Source: Gammaproteobacteria bacterium
GTDB lineage: Bacteria; Pseudomonadota; Gammaproteobacteria; JAJDOJ01
Direction: 5' to 3'
Length of the DNA: 40,829 nucleotides
Assembly: GCA_022340215.1 (NCBI GenBank)
Contig: JAJDOJ010000024.1
Location: 1 to 40,829 of the forward strand
Part shown: in pieces, positions 18,818 through 26,832 of the stretch
Position numbering within the stretch: the first letter of the stretch is position 1
Layout of the letters: every line of letters starts with the position of its first letter
Program-made: the position numbers and the translations under genes
The notes under the pieces: generated by a model
The model's database searches: none
What the model saw: the letters and a program-made list of their open reading frames with translations, nothing else
Told to the model about the DNA's origin: nothing

Positions 18818-19136
18818 GTACTCCCCCGAACCGCATTAGTAATAAGAAAATTCCGTGAAGTATATCGGATTCACACCCCGGCCACCATTGAATCACGGAG
18901 AACCGACTCGCCGCCGTCGTAGGTCGGGGTTGCCGACGCCCCCGATTTCGGCACCGGTTCCTGATGCCCATAGAATCCTGAGAGGATGCATCGATCGGAC
19001 TCTCGAATACGGACCCGTGGACGCCACCAACCGGGAACGTTATCCTATGGTGCGCTTCTCCAGAGTCACCTGATGACGATCCCGAAGGGAGTGATTCTCC
19101 CCTCGGACCCGATCGGAATCGAGGCGATCCCATTAC
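18818..19136. other. Intergenic region before tRNA-Arg
   Basis: About 320 bases with no supported gene. It should hold the promoters of the cytochrome gene and the tRNA, but I see no convincing -35/-10 pair. A short inverted repeat GGGAG-TGATT-CTCCC lies near 19088. Confidence 0.3.
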
Positions 19137-19213
<77 letters not shown>

Positions 19214-19229
19214 TACTTATCAATAGGTT

Positions 19230-19285
19230 ATGAAGCAAGAACAGCCTTGCCTGCGCATACTTATTTTTTTGAAGTCCTTAATTAA
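19230..19285 (+). pseudogene. Possible 5' fragment of an IS-split gene
   Basis: An ATG at 19230, 17 bases after the tRNA, opens a frame (MKQEQPCLRILIFLKSLI) that runs to the insertion sequence. If the element plus one copy of a TTAA target duplication is removed (2184 bases, a multiple of three), this frame joins without a stop to the open frame at 21470-21998. AGG just upstream is a weak ribosome binding site. This is a reconstruction; the short fragment could be open by chance. Confidence 0.35.
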
Positions 19286-19300
19286 CCCATCTTTGTCACT
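19282..19300 (+). repeat. IS left terminal inverted repeat
   Basis: TTAACCCATCTTTGTCACT, the exact reverse complement of 21451-21469. It lies 75 bases beyond the transposase stop codon. Confidence 0.88.
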
Positions 19301-19374
19301 ATGATGAATAATGCATCGAGAATTCAATGGGTTACATTTTTTTGCCGTTCGTTATGTCACTACTGTTTGCATCT

Positions 19375-21282
19375 CTATGTCTTAACAACCGTCTTTTGCG
19401 TTTTGCCCGGTAGCCTCGCCAACCCGAGGGCACGCAGCAGTCGCTGCTGATCGGCATTGGGGCGGGAACTCTTGCGTACGTGTATGCGCTGTGCGTTCTC
19501 GCCCTGCAGACTGGTCGTCACGCGCACCTGGGTACTCATCGTAGTACGGACCGTCTCCCAGCTGTCGTCGATGCCTTGTTCCCTGAGCCTGCGGCGGATC
19601 TGATGCACCAGGTTGTAGGCCAGCAGCGTGATGAAGATGTGGCCTTCGACGCGGTGTGTCTTCTGGTGATAAACCGGGCGCATGCCGAGTTCGGACTTGA
19701 GACTGCGGAACACGGCCTCCAGGTCGGTCAGCATGGTGTAGGTTGACCACAGTCGTTGTTCGTCCCATTGCATCTGGTTACTGCGCAGACAGTAGACCCC
19801 GGGGTGGGCGTTGGGGTCTTCGGCCTTGGGTTCGATGCGCTCGTAGTGGACGGCGGTGGCCGTTTTCCCGGCCTGGTCGGTCTCCATGGTGATCTGGTAG
19901 TAGCGCGAGGCGCGGCTGTATTTCTGTCGCAGTCGACCGATCTTTTCGCAGACCTTTTTCGCGCTCTTGAGCCGGCGCGGTTGGTCTAGCCCCTCTGCCA
20001 GGTGCTGCAACTCCGCCTCCAGACGAGTGGAGAAGCGTTGTTTCATCGCATCCTCTTTCGCCTCTTTGCCCTGGGAGTGGCAGTAGAGTTCGACCTCACC
20101 CGACTCGCGCTCTACACGCATGGCGCGTACGGTATCGTTGTCCCGCTCCCTGACCGCGACACAGCGTTGGTCGTCGAATTCCATATGGCGCTTTCGGCTG
20201 ACGACAATGTATTTGTATCCCTGGTCCCGCAGCCACTGGATATTGGCTTCCGATGCAATACCGGCATCCATGATAATAGTGGGGACGGGACGCAGATCGA
20301 GGGACCGATTTTTTCCGCCGTCGGCATCGACGGGCGGACGCAATCGTTCGATCATCTTTTTCAGTGTGGCGGGTTCGCTGACATTACCGGGAAAGATCCG
20401 GCTGCGCCGTGAGAAACCGCTGCCATCGAGCATCAGCGCCAGCGTGACCAAGGGGCAATCGTTACGGCGCTCCTTGGAGTGACCATAGGCGGCCAGCTCG
20501 TTGTACTTTCCGCTTCCCTCGAAGAAGGTATTGGTCAGGTCGTAGAGGGTGATGGACTCCTCGATCTCAAACATCTCCACGTGCTGTCGATAGACAAAGC
20601 CTTCGATCCTTTCATGGTGCTTCCAGAGCAGATCCGAAGCACGATACAGCGCGGAAAGCCCCTGCTTTTCATATTCGAAATCCAGCAACTCCCCCAGCGC
20701 ACTTTGTTTCTGCAGCCATTCATGCGTCGACAGTTCACTGTTGGGCTGGATCATGCGCCCGACGATGTTCCCTATTGCTGCGTGCAGCTGGTTACGATTG
20801 AATCCCAGCGAGTCCAGATACCCCGGCAGTTGCGCCTCGAACACGGCGCCCAGCGCCAGCGCCTCTCCACCCACCGTGCGATTATCGATGTGTTCCACGC
20901 AATTGAGGTCCACGGTGTGCAGGTCACGCCCATCTCCCTGATGGTTAGGGTTATCCCGTTCTTTGCCGCGCGCATCTGTCTCACAAGCGCCGAGCAGTTC
21001 GCAACCGGAATACTTGCGTAACAGGAGACCGGCAATGGATTGCGCCTGCTGCTCCAGTTCCACCGAGGTACAAGCAAGCAAATCGTGCTGTCCCGCGATG
21101 AGTTGCTCGATACGCTGCGCCAGTTCCGGCCACTGGTCGCGGGGAAGGGTAAAGGCGTTGCCAAGATTGAGCAGGGTGCGTTGACGAACACGGTCCCCCA
21201 CTCGATAGCTGTCGACCAAACGGTGACTGTAGTAACAGGTCCCGTCCTGTGTAGTGCGCGTTCTGACGCGTCGGATGAACAT
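19375..21282 (-). CDS. IS1634-family transposase
   Basis: A 635-residue DDE transposase of the IS4-related IS1634 group. It starts MFIRRVRTRTTQDGTCYYSH and includes RLVDSYRVGDRVRQRTLLNLG. The three acidic catalytic residues are visible: the first Asp in ITLYDLTNTFFEGSG, the second in TIIMDAGIASEANIQWL (followed by YIVVSRKRH), and the Glu in LEAVFRSLKSELGMRPVYH. The ATG at 21282 is chosen for the conserved start; a TTG 12 codons earlier is unlikely and neither has a clear ribosome binding site. The frame is uninterrupted, so it could be active. Confidence 0.93.
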   Translation of the reverse strand: MFIRRVRTRTTQDGTCYYSHRLVDSYRVGDRVRQRTLLNLGNAFTLPRDQWPELAQRIEQLIAGQHDLLACTSVELEQQAQSIAGLLLRKYSGCELLGACETDARGKERDNPNHQGDGRDLHTVDLNCVEHIDNRTVGGEALALGAVFEAQLPGYLDSLGFNRNQLHAAIGNIVGRMIQPNSELSTHEWLQKQSALGELLDFEYEKQGLSALYRASDLLWKHHERIEGFVYRQHVEMFEIEESITLYDLTNTFFEGSGKYNELAAYGHSKERRNDCPLVTLALMLDGSGFSRRSRIFPGNVSEPATLKKMIERLRPPVDADGGKNRSLDLRPVPTIIMDAGIASEANIQWLRDQGYKYIVVSRKRHMEFDDQRCVAVRERDNDTVRAMRVERESGEVELYCHSQGKEAKEDAMKQRFSTRLEAELQHLAEGLDQPRRLKSAKKVCEKIGRLRQKYSRASRYYQITMETDQAGKTATAVHYERIEPKAEDPNAHPGVYCLRSNQMQWDEQRLWSTYTMLTDLEAVFRSLKSELGMRPVYHQKTHRVEGHIFITLLAYNLVHQIRRRLREQGIDDSWETVRTTMSTQVRVTTSLQGENAQRIHVRKSSRPNADQQRLLRALGLARLPGKTQKTVVKT

Positions 21283-21450
21283 AGGGGTAAGCAAACCATC
21301 CCAGCCGTTCGGCGTCAACCCCTATTCGTTATTTTATGTCACTACATTTACTAATCTGCAAACCCTAAAACTCTACTCCAATGTTTTCTAACGAAATTTA
21401 TTTCGACAATAGCCCGCTATTTGGAGAAATTGGAGACAATCGGGGTGGAA

Positions 21451-21469
21451 AGTGACAAAGATGGGTTAA
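21451..21469 (-). repeat. IS right terminal inverted repeat
   Basis: Exact reverse complement of the left repeat at 19282-19300. The transposase reads inward from this end, 168 bases away. Confidence 0.88.
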
Positions 21470-21998
21470 GAGCTTTGGAAAAGTCTGTGAGGACAATATA
21501 GTAAGAACCCAAGATGATATCATCAGGTCAATTTATTTGCGTCGGTATTACGAGATATTAAATCTTCAAGGCAACGAGTATCACGTACCATCTAGCCTGT
21601 TAAAGAAAAGGACAACACCAACACTGGATAGCAATGGCGAAAATGTGATGCTGCAAAATGATATAGATGTGGCAATCACATCTATCCACCAGCATATCCC
21701 TAGTTTTGACTACGCTGCAATCTTGGCACGCTTAAATGATGGAAATTGTATGCATCTGCTATATCAGAACACATCGAATAACTATGAGAAATTACAGCTA
21801 TATAGAATAATCATGCAAGGAGATAGCCAAAGCGATCTGCATGAGAATAAAGTAATCCGTAAATTCATCAATGAGGCATTTCATGTGGAAAATGAATACG
21901 TAGCGCAACTGGACCCTTCAAAGTATTCCCCAGTTCCTCAGTATATTATTGATGAGTGTGATATAGCGATAGAACAAACCGATAGCCATATGGTGTAG
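21470..21998 (+). pseudogene. 3' part of a low-GC gene cut by the IS element
   Basis: The reading frame is open from inside the IS right end and runs to a stop at 21996-21998; within it only a TTG at 21537 offers an initiation codon near the start. The protein (after SFGKVCEDNIVRTQDDIIRS) is charged and helical with no motif I recognise. Codon use is strongly AT-biased compared with the flanking genome, a sign of foreign origin. Without a start upstream, it is best read as the remainder of a longer gene; see the fragment at 19230-19285. Confidence 0.55.
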
Positions 21999-22106
21999 AT
22001 AGAAAGACAGGACTTATAGAAGCGCAAAGAAAAACAGTAGCGTGATAAGTATCAGTATGGAAACCGCGTGAAACACGGCTGCTAAAGTTAACCGGTAATG
22101 TAATTC

Positions 22107-22635
22107 TTACAACAACCCACGCTCAGCAAAGGAGAAAGTATTCTCGCCGACGATGACGTGATCCAGCGTTCGTACGTCCACGAGATCAAGGGTCTCTTTT
22201 AAACGTTGCGTAATGCGTTGGTCGGCCTGGCTGGGCTCGGCAATCCCTGAAGGATGATTGTGGCAGTAGATAGCGGCGGCGGCATTAGATAGCGGCGGCG
22301 GCATTGTGCCGAAGGGCAGATTTAACGACTTCCCTGGGATGGACGCTGGCCCCGTCGATGGTTCCGCGAAAGAGTTCTTCGAAAACAATAACCTGGTGCC
22401 GGTTATCAAGCCAAAGCGCGGCGAAGACCTCATGCTCCAAACCGCCAAGTTTGAGCTGGAGGAATGATTTTGTCTCCTCCGGCGAGGTGATCTTAGCCCC
22501 CCGGCAAAACCGCTGTTTCATCTCCGACAGAGCAGCCTCGATGATCTCCTCCCCTCTGGCCGGGCGGTAGCGTCCGTTCTCGTCCCTGACCATTAAGGCT
22601 AATAAATTGAACTCCCTTTGAATCATGAATTTCAT
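22107..22635 (-). pseudogene. RadC/JAB-domain protein, frameshifted by a tandem duplication
   Basis: Plasmid- and island-type RadC homologue. The first frame begins MKFMIQREFNLLALMVRDENG (a second ATG at 22626 is also possible) and contains [30 protein letters not shown]; it then stops. The second frame resumes at [19 protein letters not shown] and ends [12 protein letters not shown]. Together they hold the whole metalloprotease-like motif (Glu of FEELF, H-x-H-P-S-G and Asp of SQAD). The break lies exactly in an exact 19-base tandem duplication at 22268-22305; with one copy removed the gene reads through as about 170 residues. As it stands the product is truncated before the metal site. Confidence 0.85.
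22268..22305. repeat. Two tandem copies of a 19-base unit within radC
   Basis: The unit AGATAGCGGCGGCGGCATT occurs twice head to tail (22268-22286 and 22287-22305) with no mismatch. Since 19 is not a multiple of three, the second copy shifts the radC frame and brings in a TAA stop. Confidence 0.95.
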
Positions 22636-22726
22636 CCTTGCTTGTTCTTCTTTTGTTCTTTATAGGTTGAAGAGCAGACGCGCAAGAAAAAAATGAGGAC
22701 AGCTTAACAAAGGGAGACACAACGCT

Positions 22727-22912
22727 ATGGACAGCAAAAGGAACGCCAGGAAAGGCGAGGTCTTCATTCGCACAATATTTCGTGAGCAGCACGAAAGCGA
22801 ATACCGCGCCTCCCGGAAGGAGATGATTGAAAACGAAGATTGGCGCGAGCATGTTGGGGCGCAGGGCGGCCCTTTTTGCTACACCGATCCCGAGCGTTTC
22901 ATGCCGTTCTGA
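22727..22912 (+). CDS. Small hypothetical protein in the mobile region
   Basis: A 61-residue, charged protein (start MDSKRNARKGEVFIRTIF, end GPFCYTDPERFMPF). GGGAG lies ten bases before the ATG. No domain recognised. It is oriented against its neighbours radC and parDE. A longer minus-strand frame overlaps it but has no conserved features. Treated as plausible but unproven. Confidence 0.4.
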   Translation: MDSKRNARKGEVFIRTIFREQHESEYRASRKEMIENEDWREHVGAQGGPFCYTDPERFMPF

Positions 22913-23066
22913 TTTCCGGCTTTTTTCGATGATCGCTCCCGTCTGAACGCTGTAAAGGCCAGGCCTTTCGGGTTCGCTACGCTCTGCCTTGACACCGCTC
23001 AGCCCTTCCGCTTTTTGGCTTACCATGCCGGAAAGGGATGTTCTTTTTTCGCCTGAAAAAGAATCT

Positions 23067-23357
23067 TTACAGGTGGCGATCCGGGTCCATCTGTGCGTGA
23101 AGCACACGGACAACGCGGATGACGGACGGCGTGGGCACGTAATAGACGATGTGCTGGTTCAGTCGCAGAGACCGGTAGCCCGTGCGGACATCGTCGCGGT
23201 TTTTGCCTAGATTCGGGTTTTTCTGAAGCTGCTTGATACCTGCTTCGATCTCGGCGAGGTACTTGTCGGCTTGGGCTTTGCCCCATTCGTCGAAGCTGTA
23301 GCGCCAGATGTCGATCAGGTCTTCGCGCGCACGCGGACGTATGACGATCTCAAGCAT
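23067..23357 (-). CDS. parE: ParE/RelE-family toxin
   Basis: A 96-residue toxin of the ParE branch, whose members inhibit DNA gyrase. Landmarks are EIVIRPRAREDLIDIWRYS, the middle block AEIEAGIKQLQKNPNLGK, and the core GYRSLRLNQHIVYYV followed by IRVVRVLHAQMD. Its start overlaps the end of the antitoxin gene by eight bases, the usual coupled arrangement. It would help to stabilise the mobile block or its parent plasmid. Confidence 0.92.
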   Translation of the reverse strand: MLEIVIRPRAREDLIDIWRYSFDEWGKAQADKYLAEIEAGIKQLQKNPNLGKNRDDVRTGYRSLRLNQHIVYYVPTPSVIRVVRVLHAQMDPDRHL

Positions 23358-23601
23358 CCGGCCCCACGGCTTCCCGCGCGGCGCGGCGGATTTCGTCCAT
23401 GTCGAGCTGTGAATCCGCTCCGCTTTCTTCGCCTTCGATCAGAACCCGGCGCAAGGCTGCAAGCTTTTGTTCACGCTCCTCAAGCAAGCGCAAACTGGCG
23501 CGGATAACCTCGCTGGCGGAACCGTAACGTCCATGACTGATTTGCTCAGCGATGAACCCTTCGAAATGTTCGCCCAGGGAAATACTGGTGTTTTTGGCCA
23601 T
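23350..23601 (-). CDS. parD: ParD-family antitoxin
   Basis: An 83-residue ribbon-helix-helix protein. The N-terminal TSISLGEHFEGFIAEQI and GRYGSASEVIRASLRLLEE form the DNA-binding domain; the C-terminal half is the expected toxin-binding tail (IEGEESGADSQLDMDEIRR). GGAGG lies about nine bases before the ATG, much stronger than the toxin's signal, which favours excess antitoxin. It probably represses the operon by binding the palindrome at 23621-23647. Confidence 0.93.
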   Translation of the reverse strand: MAKNTSISLGEHFEGFIAEQISHGRYGSASEVIRASLRLLEEREQKLAALRRVLIEGEESGADSQLDMDEIRRAAREAVGPDA

Positions 23602-23620
23602 TTTAAAGCACCTCCTTCTT

Positions 23621-23647
23621 TTACCAATTTATCGTATTTATTGGTAA
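23621..23647. promoter_or_regulatory. Candidate ParD operator
   Basis: A perfect inverted repeat TTACCAAT / ATTGGTAA with an 11-base AT-rich spacer, immediately upstream of the parD ribosome binding site. Position and symmetry fit autoregulation by a ribbon-helix-helix antitoxin. Confidence 0.6.
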
Positions 23648-23702
23648 TCAGCAAGGAAAAAACATGCAACACTCTGAATTTACGAGAAAAGCTAATCGGC
23701 CC

Positions 23703-24980
23703 TTACCGCTCCCGACCAGGAGGGCGATAAGGCTGCGTGCGCGATTGGAATCTGGCCGTTTCACGTTTTTGCTCTCTGATCTCCTGGTACTGGTCCCGAT
23801 CCTTGGACATGGACCGGCTCCGCGCATCCCCCAGCTTTCTGAGACGGTCCATGCGGGCCTGCAGGACCCGGCGCTGATCCAGGTGCTGGAAGATGAGAGC
23901 ATCCTTTTCTTTCTGATCGCGCTTGAGAGCCTCATAGGTTTCTTGCTCGTTACGTTTTTTGATCCGGCGATGCTGTCCGCCCAGGCGGTCAAACAGCCCT
24001 CGTAACCCTTTGCGAAAACGAGCTTGGCGTTGTAGGGTCTCTGCCTTCCAGCGCGTGTCCTGTGCTTCCTGTAGGCTTTCGCGCTCCCGAGCATGCTTGC
24101 GTGCCATCTGCACGCGCTTGTGCTCAATCTCTGACAGGCGGGTCTCCATAGCGGCACTGTGCTGGCTTTGAATCTCGCCCAGACGATCTATCATGGTCCT
24201 GGCAATCTCTTCCCTGGCCTCGTCTACGGACGGCAGAGCAGTTTGATCCGTGAGCTTTGATCGCGCCTCTTTGGTCCGGATGCCGACCCACTTGGGCACG
24301 GCAAAGACCTCGCAGCGGTGATCCAGCGCCACGAAGCCCCGCCGGTCGCCTCTGGCCAGGGTGTAGCCGTATTCCTTGAGCGCTTGGGCAAAGGCGGCCT
24401 GGTTGTCGCTGACCGCCCAGCAATTTTGAAAAATCTTCTTGATGGCCTTTGGGTCTTTGCCGATCCGCTTGGCCTGCTGCCACTGCGCGAGCGTGAAGTT
24501 CTTCGGATCGAACTGCCCCGCGTGCATCAGGCCACGGGGCATGGTCCAGTCATGTTCTAGATACAGCTCCCGAGAGACATCCATCAGCTTGCGCTTGGAG
24601 AAGGACAGCGGGATCGCCTTCATTGCCAGTGCGTCGATCCGCGACCACACGGCGTGGCAGTAACGGCGGCCTTGCTTTTCGTGGAAGACAATGGCGCGGG
24701 GTTGATCCGTTAGGCCGAGCTTCTTCTCAATGCGCTCGATGGCCTCTTCGAAGACCGTCGTGGGAACGTTTTTTGACGGCGGAGGGTTCAGGCTCAGGGA
24801 AAACAAGAACTGCTTGGCCTTCGTGCCCCGGCTAACCGCATGGATTTCTTTAAGGGCGGAAACCAGATTGTCGGAGACGAACCCACGCAGTTCATGGACC
24901 TCCACATGCTCGTTTTCTTGCTTGAGCAGGTGAAGGGCCAGGTCCTTGGCTCCGCCGCGCTGGTTTCCGTGCAGGATCAT
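23703..24980 (-). CDS. Relaxase/mobilisation nuclease (MobA-like)
   Basis: A 425-residue relaxase (PF03432-like) expected to nick oriT and lead the transferred strand. The N-terminus MILHGNQRGGAKDLALHLL is followed by HVEVHELRGF and a central motif, AIVFHEKQGRRYCHAVWSRI, corresponding to the metal-binding histidine motif. Downstream are the family segments YLEHDWTMPRGLM and YGYTLARGDRRGFVALD. The last 150 residues are a charged coiled coil. There is no tyrosine in the first 40 residues, where many relaxases place their nucleophile. The ATG at 24980 has GGAGG six bases upstream. It starts one base after the mobC stop. Confidence 0.85.
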   Translation of the reverse strand: MILHGNQRGGAKDLALHLLKQENEHVEVHELRGFVSDNLVSALKEIHAVSRGTKAKQFLFSLSLNPPPSKNVPTTVFEEAIERIEKKLGLTDQPRAIVFHEKQGRRYCHAVWSRIDALAMKAIPLSFSKRKLMDVSRELYLEHDWTMPRGLMHAGQFDPKNFTLAQWQQAKRIGKDPKAIKKIFQNCWAVSDNQAAFAQALKEYGYTLARGDRRGFVALDHRCEVFAVPKWVGIRTKEARSKLTDQTALPSVDEAREEIARTMIDRLGEIQSQHSAAMETRLSEIEHKRVQMARKHARERESLQEAQDTRWKAETLQRQARFRKGLRGLFDRLGGQHRRIKKRNEQETYEALKRDQKEKDALIFQHLDQRRVLQARMDRLRKLGDARSRSMSKDRDQYQEIREQKRETARFQSRTQPYRPPGRER

Positions 24981-24981
24981 G

Positions 24982-25458
24982 TCAGTCCTCCGACGCATTG
25001 GCGGAGGACTTTTCGTTCGTGTCCGTCTTCAGGCCCAGCGCCATGAGCAGAGCATCGCGCATGGCCAGCACGGCCCCGCAGGCATCCTCCAGTTCCTGCT
25101 CCACGTTCCGGGACACATCCAGCGTTCCCATGTTGGCCGATTTGGCGAGGTGGTTGAGGTTGGAGGAAAGCCGCGAGGCTCCCAGCGCGGCCAATACTTG
25201 CGCAATCTGCTTGTCGTCAATTTTGGGTTTGCGGAAGGTCCGGCGTTTTTCTGCTCTGTCGCCGAGCAGGCGAGAGCGGATATACGCGCCCAGGGGCCTG
25301 CTTCCGGCTTGCTGGATCAGATAGGCGCGCTCATCCTCTGATAGCCTTATCGAGAAGGGAGATGGCGGTTTCTTGCGGCTAGTGAGCGGTTGGGCTACGC
25401 AAGAAGCCTTTTGGAAAGAGTCCGAAGCCCGCAGGACCGTTTGGTCCTGCAACGTCAT
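24982..25458 (-). CDS. mobC: Plasmid mobilisation relaxosome protein MobC
   Basis: A 158-residue relaxosome accessory protein. The segment PFSIRLSEDERAYLIQQAG and GAYIRSRLLGD resemble a ribbon-helix-helix DNA-binding start, and ASRLSSNLNHLAKSANMGTL is the hallmark MobC motif (SNLNQLAK type). Its stop is separated by one base from the relaxase ATG, so the two form one transcript. MobC proteins help open oriT, usually located just upstream of the gene. Confidence 0.88.
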   Translation of the reverse strand: MTLQDQTVLRASDSFQKASCVAQPLTSRKKPPSPFSIRLSEDERAYLIQQAGSRPLGAYIRSRLLGDRAEKRRTFRKPKIDDKQIAQVLAALGASRLSSNLNHLAKSANMGTLDVSRNVEQELEDACGAVLAMRDALLMALGLKTDTNEKSSANASED

Positions 25459-25562
25459 GGCTGGGGCTCCTGAAAGTAGGGCGTATGCTGGTTAAGGTAG
25501 GTGTTCCACTCTTCCAGAGTTTCGAACAATTCGTTCGAAGTCTGTCCTTCGAGGCGCGCCAT
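25455..25562 (-). CDS. Tiny ORF overlapping the mobC start
   Basis: A 35-residue frame (starting MARLEGQTSNELFETLEEW) whose TGA overlaps the mobC ATG by four bases (ATGA), suggesting translational coupling. The frame stays open upstream to a TAG near the yiaV stop, with a possible GTG start, so this may be the tail of a gene truncated at the island edge. No family recognised. Confidence 0.35.
   Translation of the reverse strand: MARLEGQTSNELFETLEEWNTYLNQHTPYFQEPQP
25521..25539. repeat. Inverted repeat upstream of mobC, candidate oriT element
   Basis: Perfect seven-base arms TTCGAAC / GTTCGAA around a five-base AATTC loop, 63 bases before the mobC ATG. oriT sites of mobilisable elements often carry such a repeat next to the nick site and near mobC. 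No nick consensus was recognised. Confidence 0.35.
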
Positions 25563-25686
25563 CTCAGCCCTCGCCGGATGTCTGTGAGAGGGTGTTTCAA
25601 AGGCGAAATCGCGGGTCACTCGGGCGCAAGCCGGCGTTTCCCGCGGCTCGACAGGACAGGGCCAGAGCCGTTGCTACCTGCCATCG

Positions 25687-26832
25687 CTAGATGGGCAGTG
25701 GATAGAGCCAGTTCGCCCAGGTGTAGGTGCGAATGACGACGCGGCGAAGGGGAGAGAAGCCCTTCCCCACGTCGGTGTAGATCGCAGCCGCACCCTGCGC
25801 CCCGGCGGGTAGGCGGAGTTTTTCCTCTTCGTCAAACCTGATCTTGACCGCGAACCTTCCCTTGACCTGCTTGTGAACGAATTGGGGGATCTCGCCCTTC
25901 GGCATCAACTGGCCCTGCCCCGTTGCCCACCAGATGCTCTCCACGGTGCCGGTAAAGATCTCTCCGGGATGCATGTCCAGGGCGATCTCGACGGGCTGTC
26001 CGGGTTTGACGAACTTGAGGTGCTCCTGAAAGTAGGTCCCCAGCAGATAAGGGTCGCTGTCCACGATGAAACTGGCGATCGCACCGATCCGCCGCGTTCC
26101 CACGACCAGACCCGGTTGGGCCTGCAGGTTTGTGATGAATCCGTCCTCAGGCGCGTAGATGACCGTCTGATTGAGGTAGTAGCGTGCCTGGTCGAGTTTG
26201 GACTGCACCTGCGCGACGGAGGTATTGACGCCGTTGATCTGTGAATTGTACTGGAGCTGCGCCTTTTTCAGATTGGCCTGATCCACGCCCAGCGAGGCCT
26301 GTGCTTCGGCCAGTTTGTCGCGCCACTGATCCAGGTCTTCCTGACGGGCCGCACCCTTTTTCGACATGTCTCTGTAACGATTGACCTGCTGCTGCGCGTA
26401 CTTGATGTCCGCCTCGTCCTTCAGGATCGCATCATTAGCAGCATCGATGTCCGCCTGGAGGACCAGCACATTCTGTTTGGCCGCGACCAGTTCGGCTTCG
26501 AAGCCGGCGACGCGCTGTCGATACAGGGTATCGTCAAACCGGAACAGCGGATCTCCCTTGCTGACGGTGACGTTCGGCTCGACCACCACTTCCTTCAGCA
26601 GTGTCGGCTCGGGCAGTCGCGGAACGATCTGTATGGTGCGACGGACGATCCTCGCGTCTTTGGTGTAGGGCTGCGAGAAGCGGGTTCCGATCAGGAACAC
26701 GAGCAGCAGGTGGACACCGATCCAGAAGGTGACCAGGCCCCAGATGACATTGAACTTCGCTACCTGGAGCTTGAAGAAAAACAGCCAGACGACAAAGACG
26801 TAGAGAAAGGTAATAACAAGCGCGGCGACCAT
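25687..26832 (-). CDS. yiaV: HlyD/EmrA-type membrane fusion protein (YiaV-like)
   Basis: A 381-residue inner-membrane adaptor. Two N-terminal helices (ALVITFLYVFVVWLFF and WGLVTFWIGVHLLLVFLIG) precede the biotinyl-lipoyl-like half motif VEPNVTVSKGDPLFRFDD. A long paired coiled coil follows (about residues 110-205), then the second half motif VIYAPEDGFITNLQAQPG and a beta-barrel domain with FVKPGQPVEIALDMHPGEIF. The pairing with a DUF3302 gene matches E. coli yiaV-yiaW. Its ATG directly follows the yiaW stop (TGAATG). Transport substrate unknown; no inner-membrane pump is adjacent. Confidence 0.88.
   Translation of the reverse strand: MVAALVITFLYVFVVWLFFFKLQVAKFNVIWGLVTFWIGVHLLLVFLIGTRFSQPYTKDARIVRRTIQIVPRLPEPTLLKEVVVEPNVTVSKGDPLFRFDDTLYRQRVAGFEAELVAAKQNVLVLQADIDAANDAILKDEADIKYAQQQVNRYRDMSKKGAARQEDLDQWRDKLAEAQASLGVDQANLKKAQLQYNSQINGVNTSVAQVQSKLDQARYYLNQTVIYAPEDGFITNLQAQPGLVVGTRRIGAIASFIVDSDPYLLGTYFQEHLKFVKPGQPVEIALDMHPGEIFTGTVESIWWATGQGQLMPKGEIPQFVHKQVKGRFAVKIRFDEEEKLRLPAGAQGAAAIYTDVGKGFSPLRRVVIRTYTWANWLYPLPI

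Larger units (their letters stand above)
19282..21469 (-). mobile_element. IS1634-family insertion sequence, complete
   Basis: A 2188-base element bounded by a perfect 19-base inverted repeat (TTAACCCATCTTTGTCACT at the left end and its complement at the right). It carries one full-length transposase gene on the minus strand. The outer TTAA of each repeat can instead be read as a 4-base target duplication with a 15-base inverted repeat (ends at 19286 and 21465); no longer duplication is visible outside. The intact repeats and open transposase suggest a recent insertion. Confidence 0.88.

Noticed and set aside
22493-23113. 206-residue minus-strand ORF between radC and parE
   Set aside because: It overlaps radC out of frame and has no recognisable domain or ribosome binding site; the smaller plus-strand frame at 22727 has a better start signal.
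25610-25622. Short match (TCGGGCGC) to the tRNA-Arg 3' end as a possible attachment site
   Set aside because: Eight bases in a GC-rich genome are expected by chance; no longer direct repeat of the tRNA end was seen.
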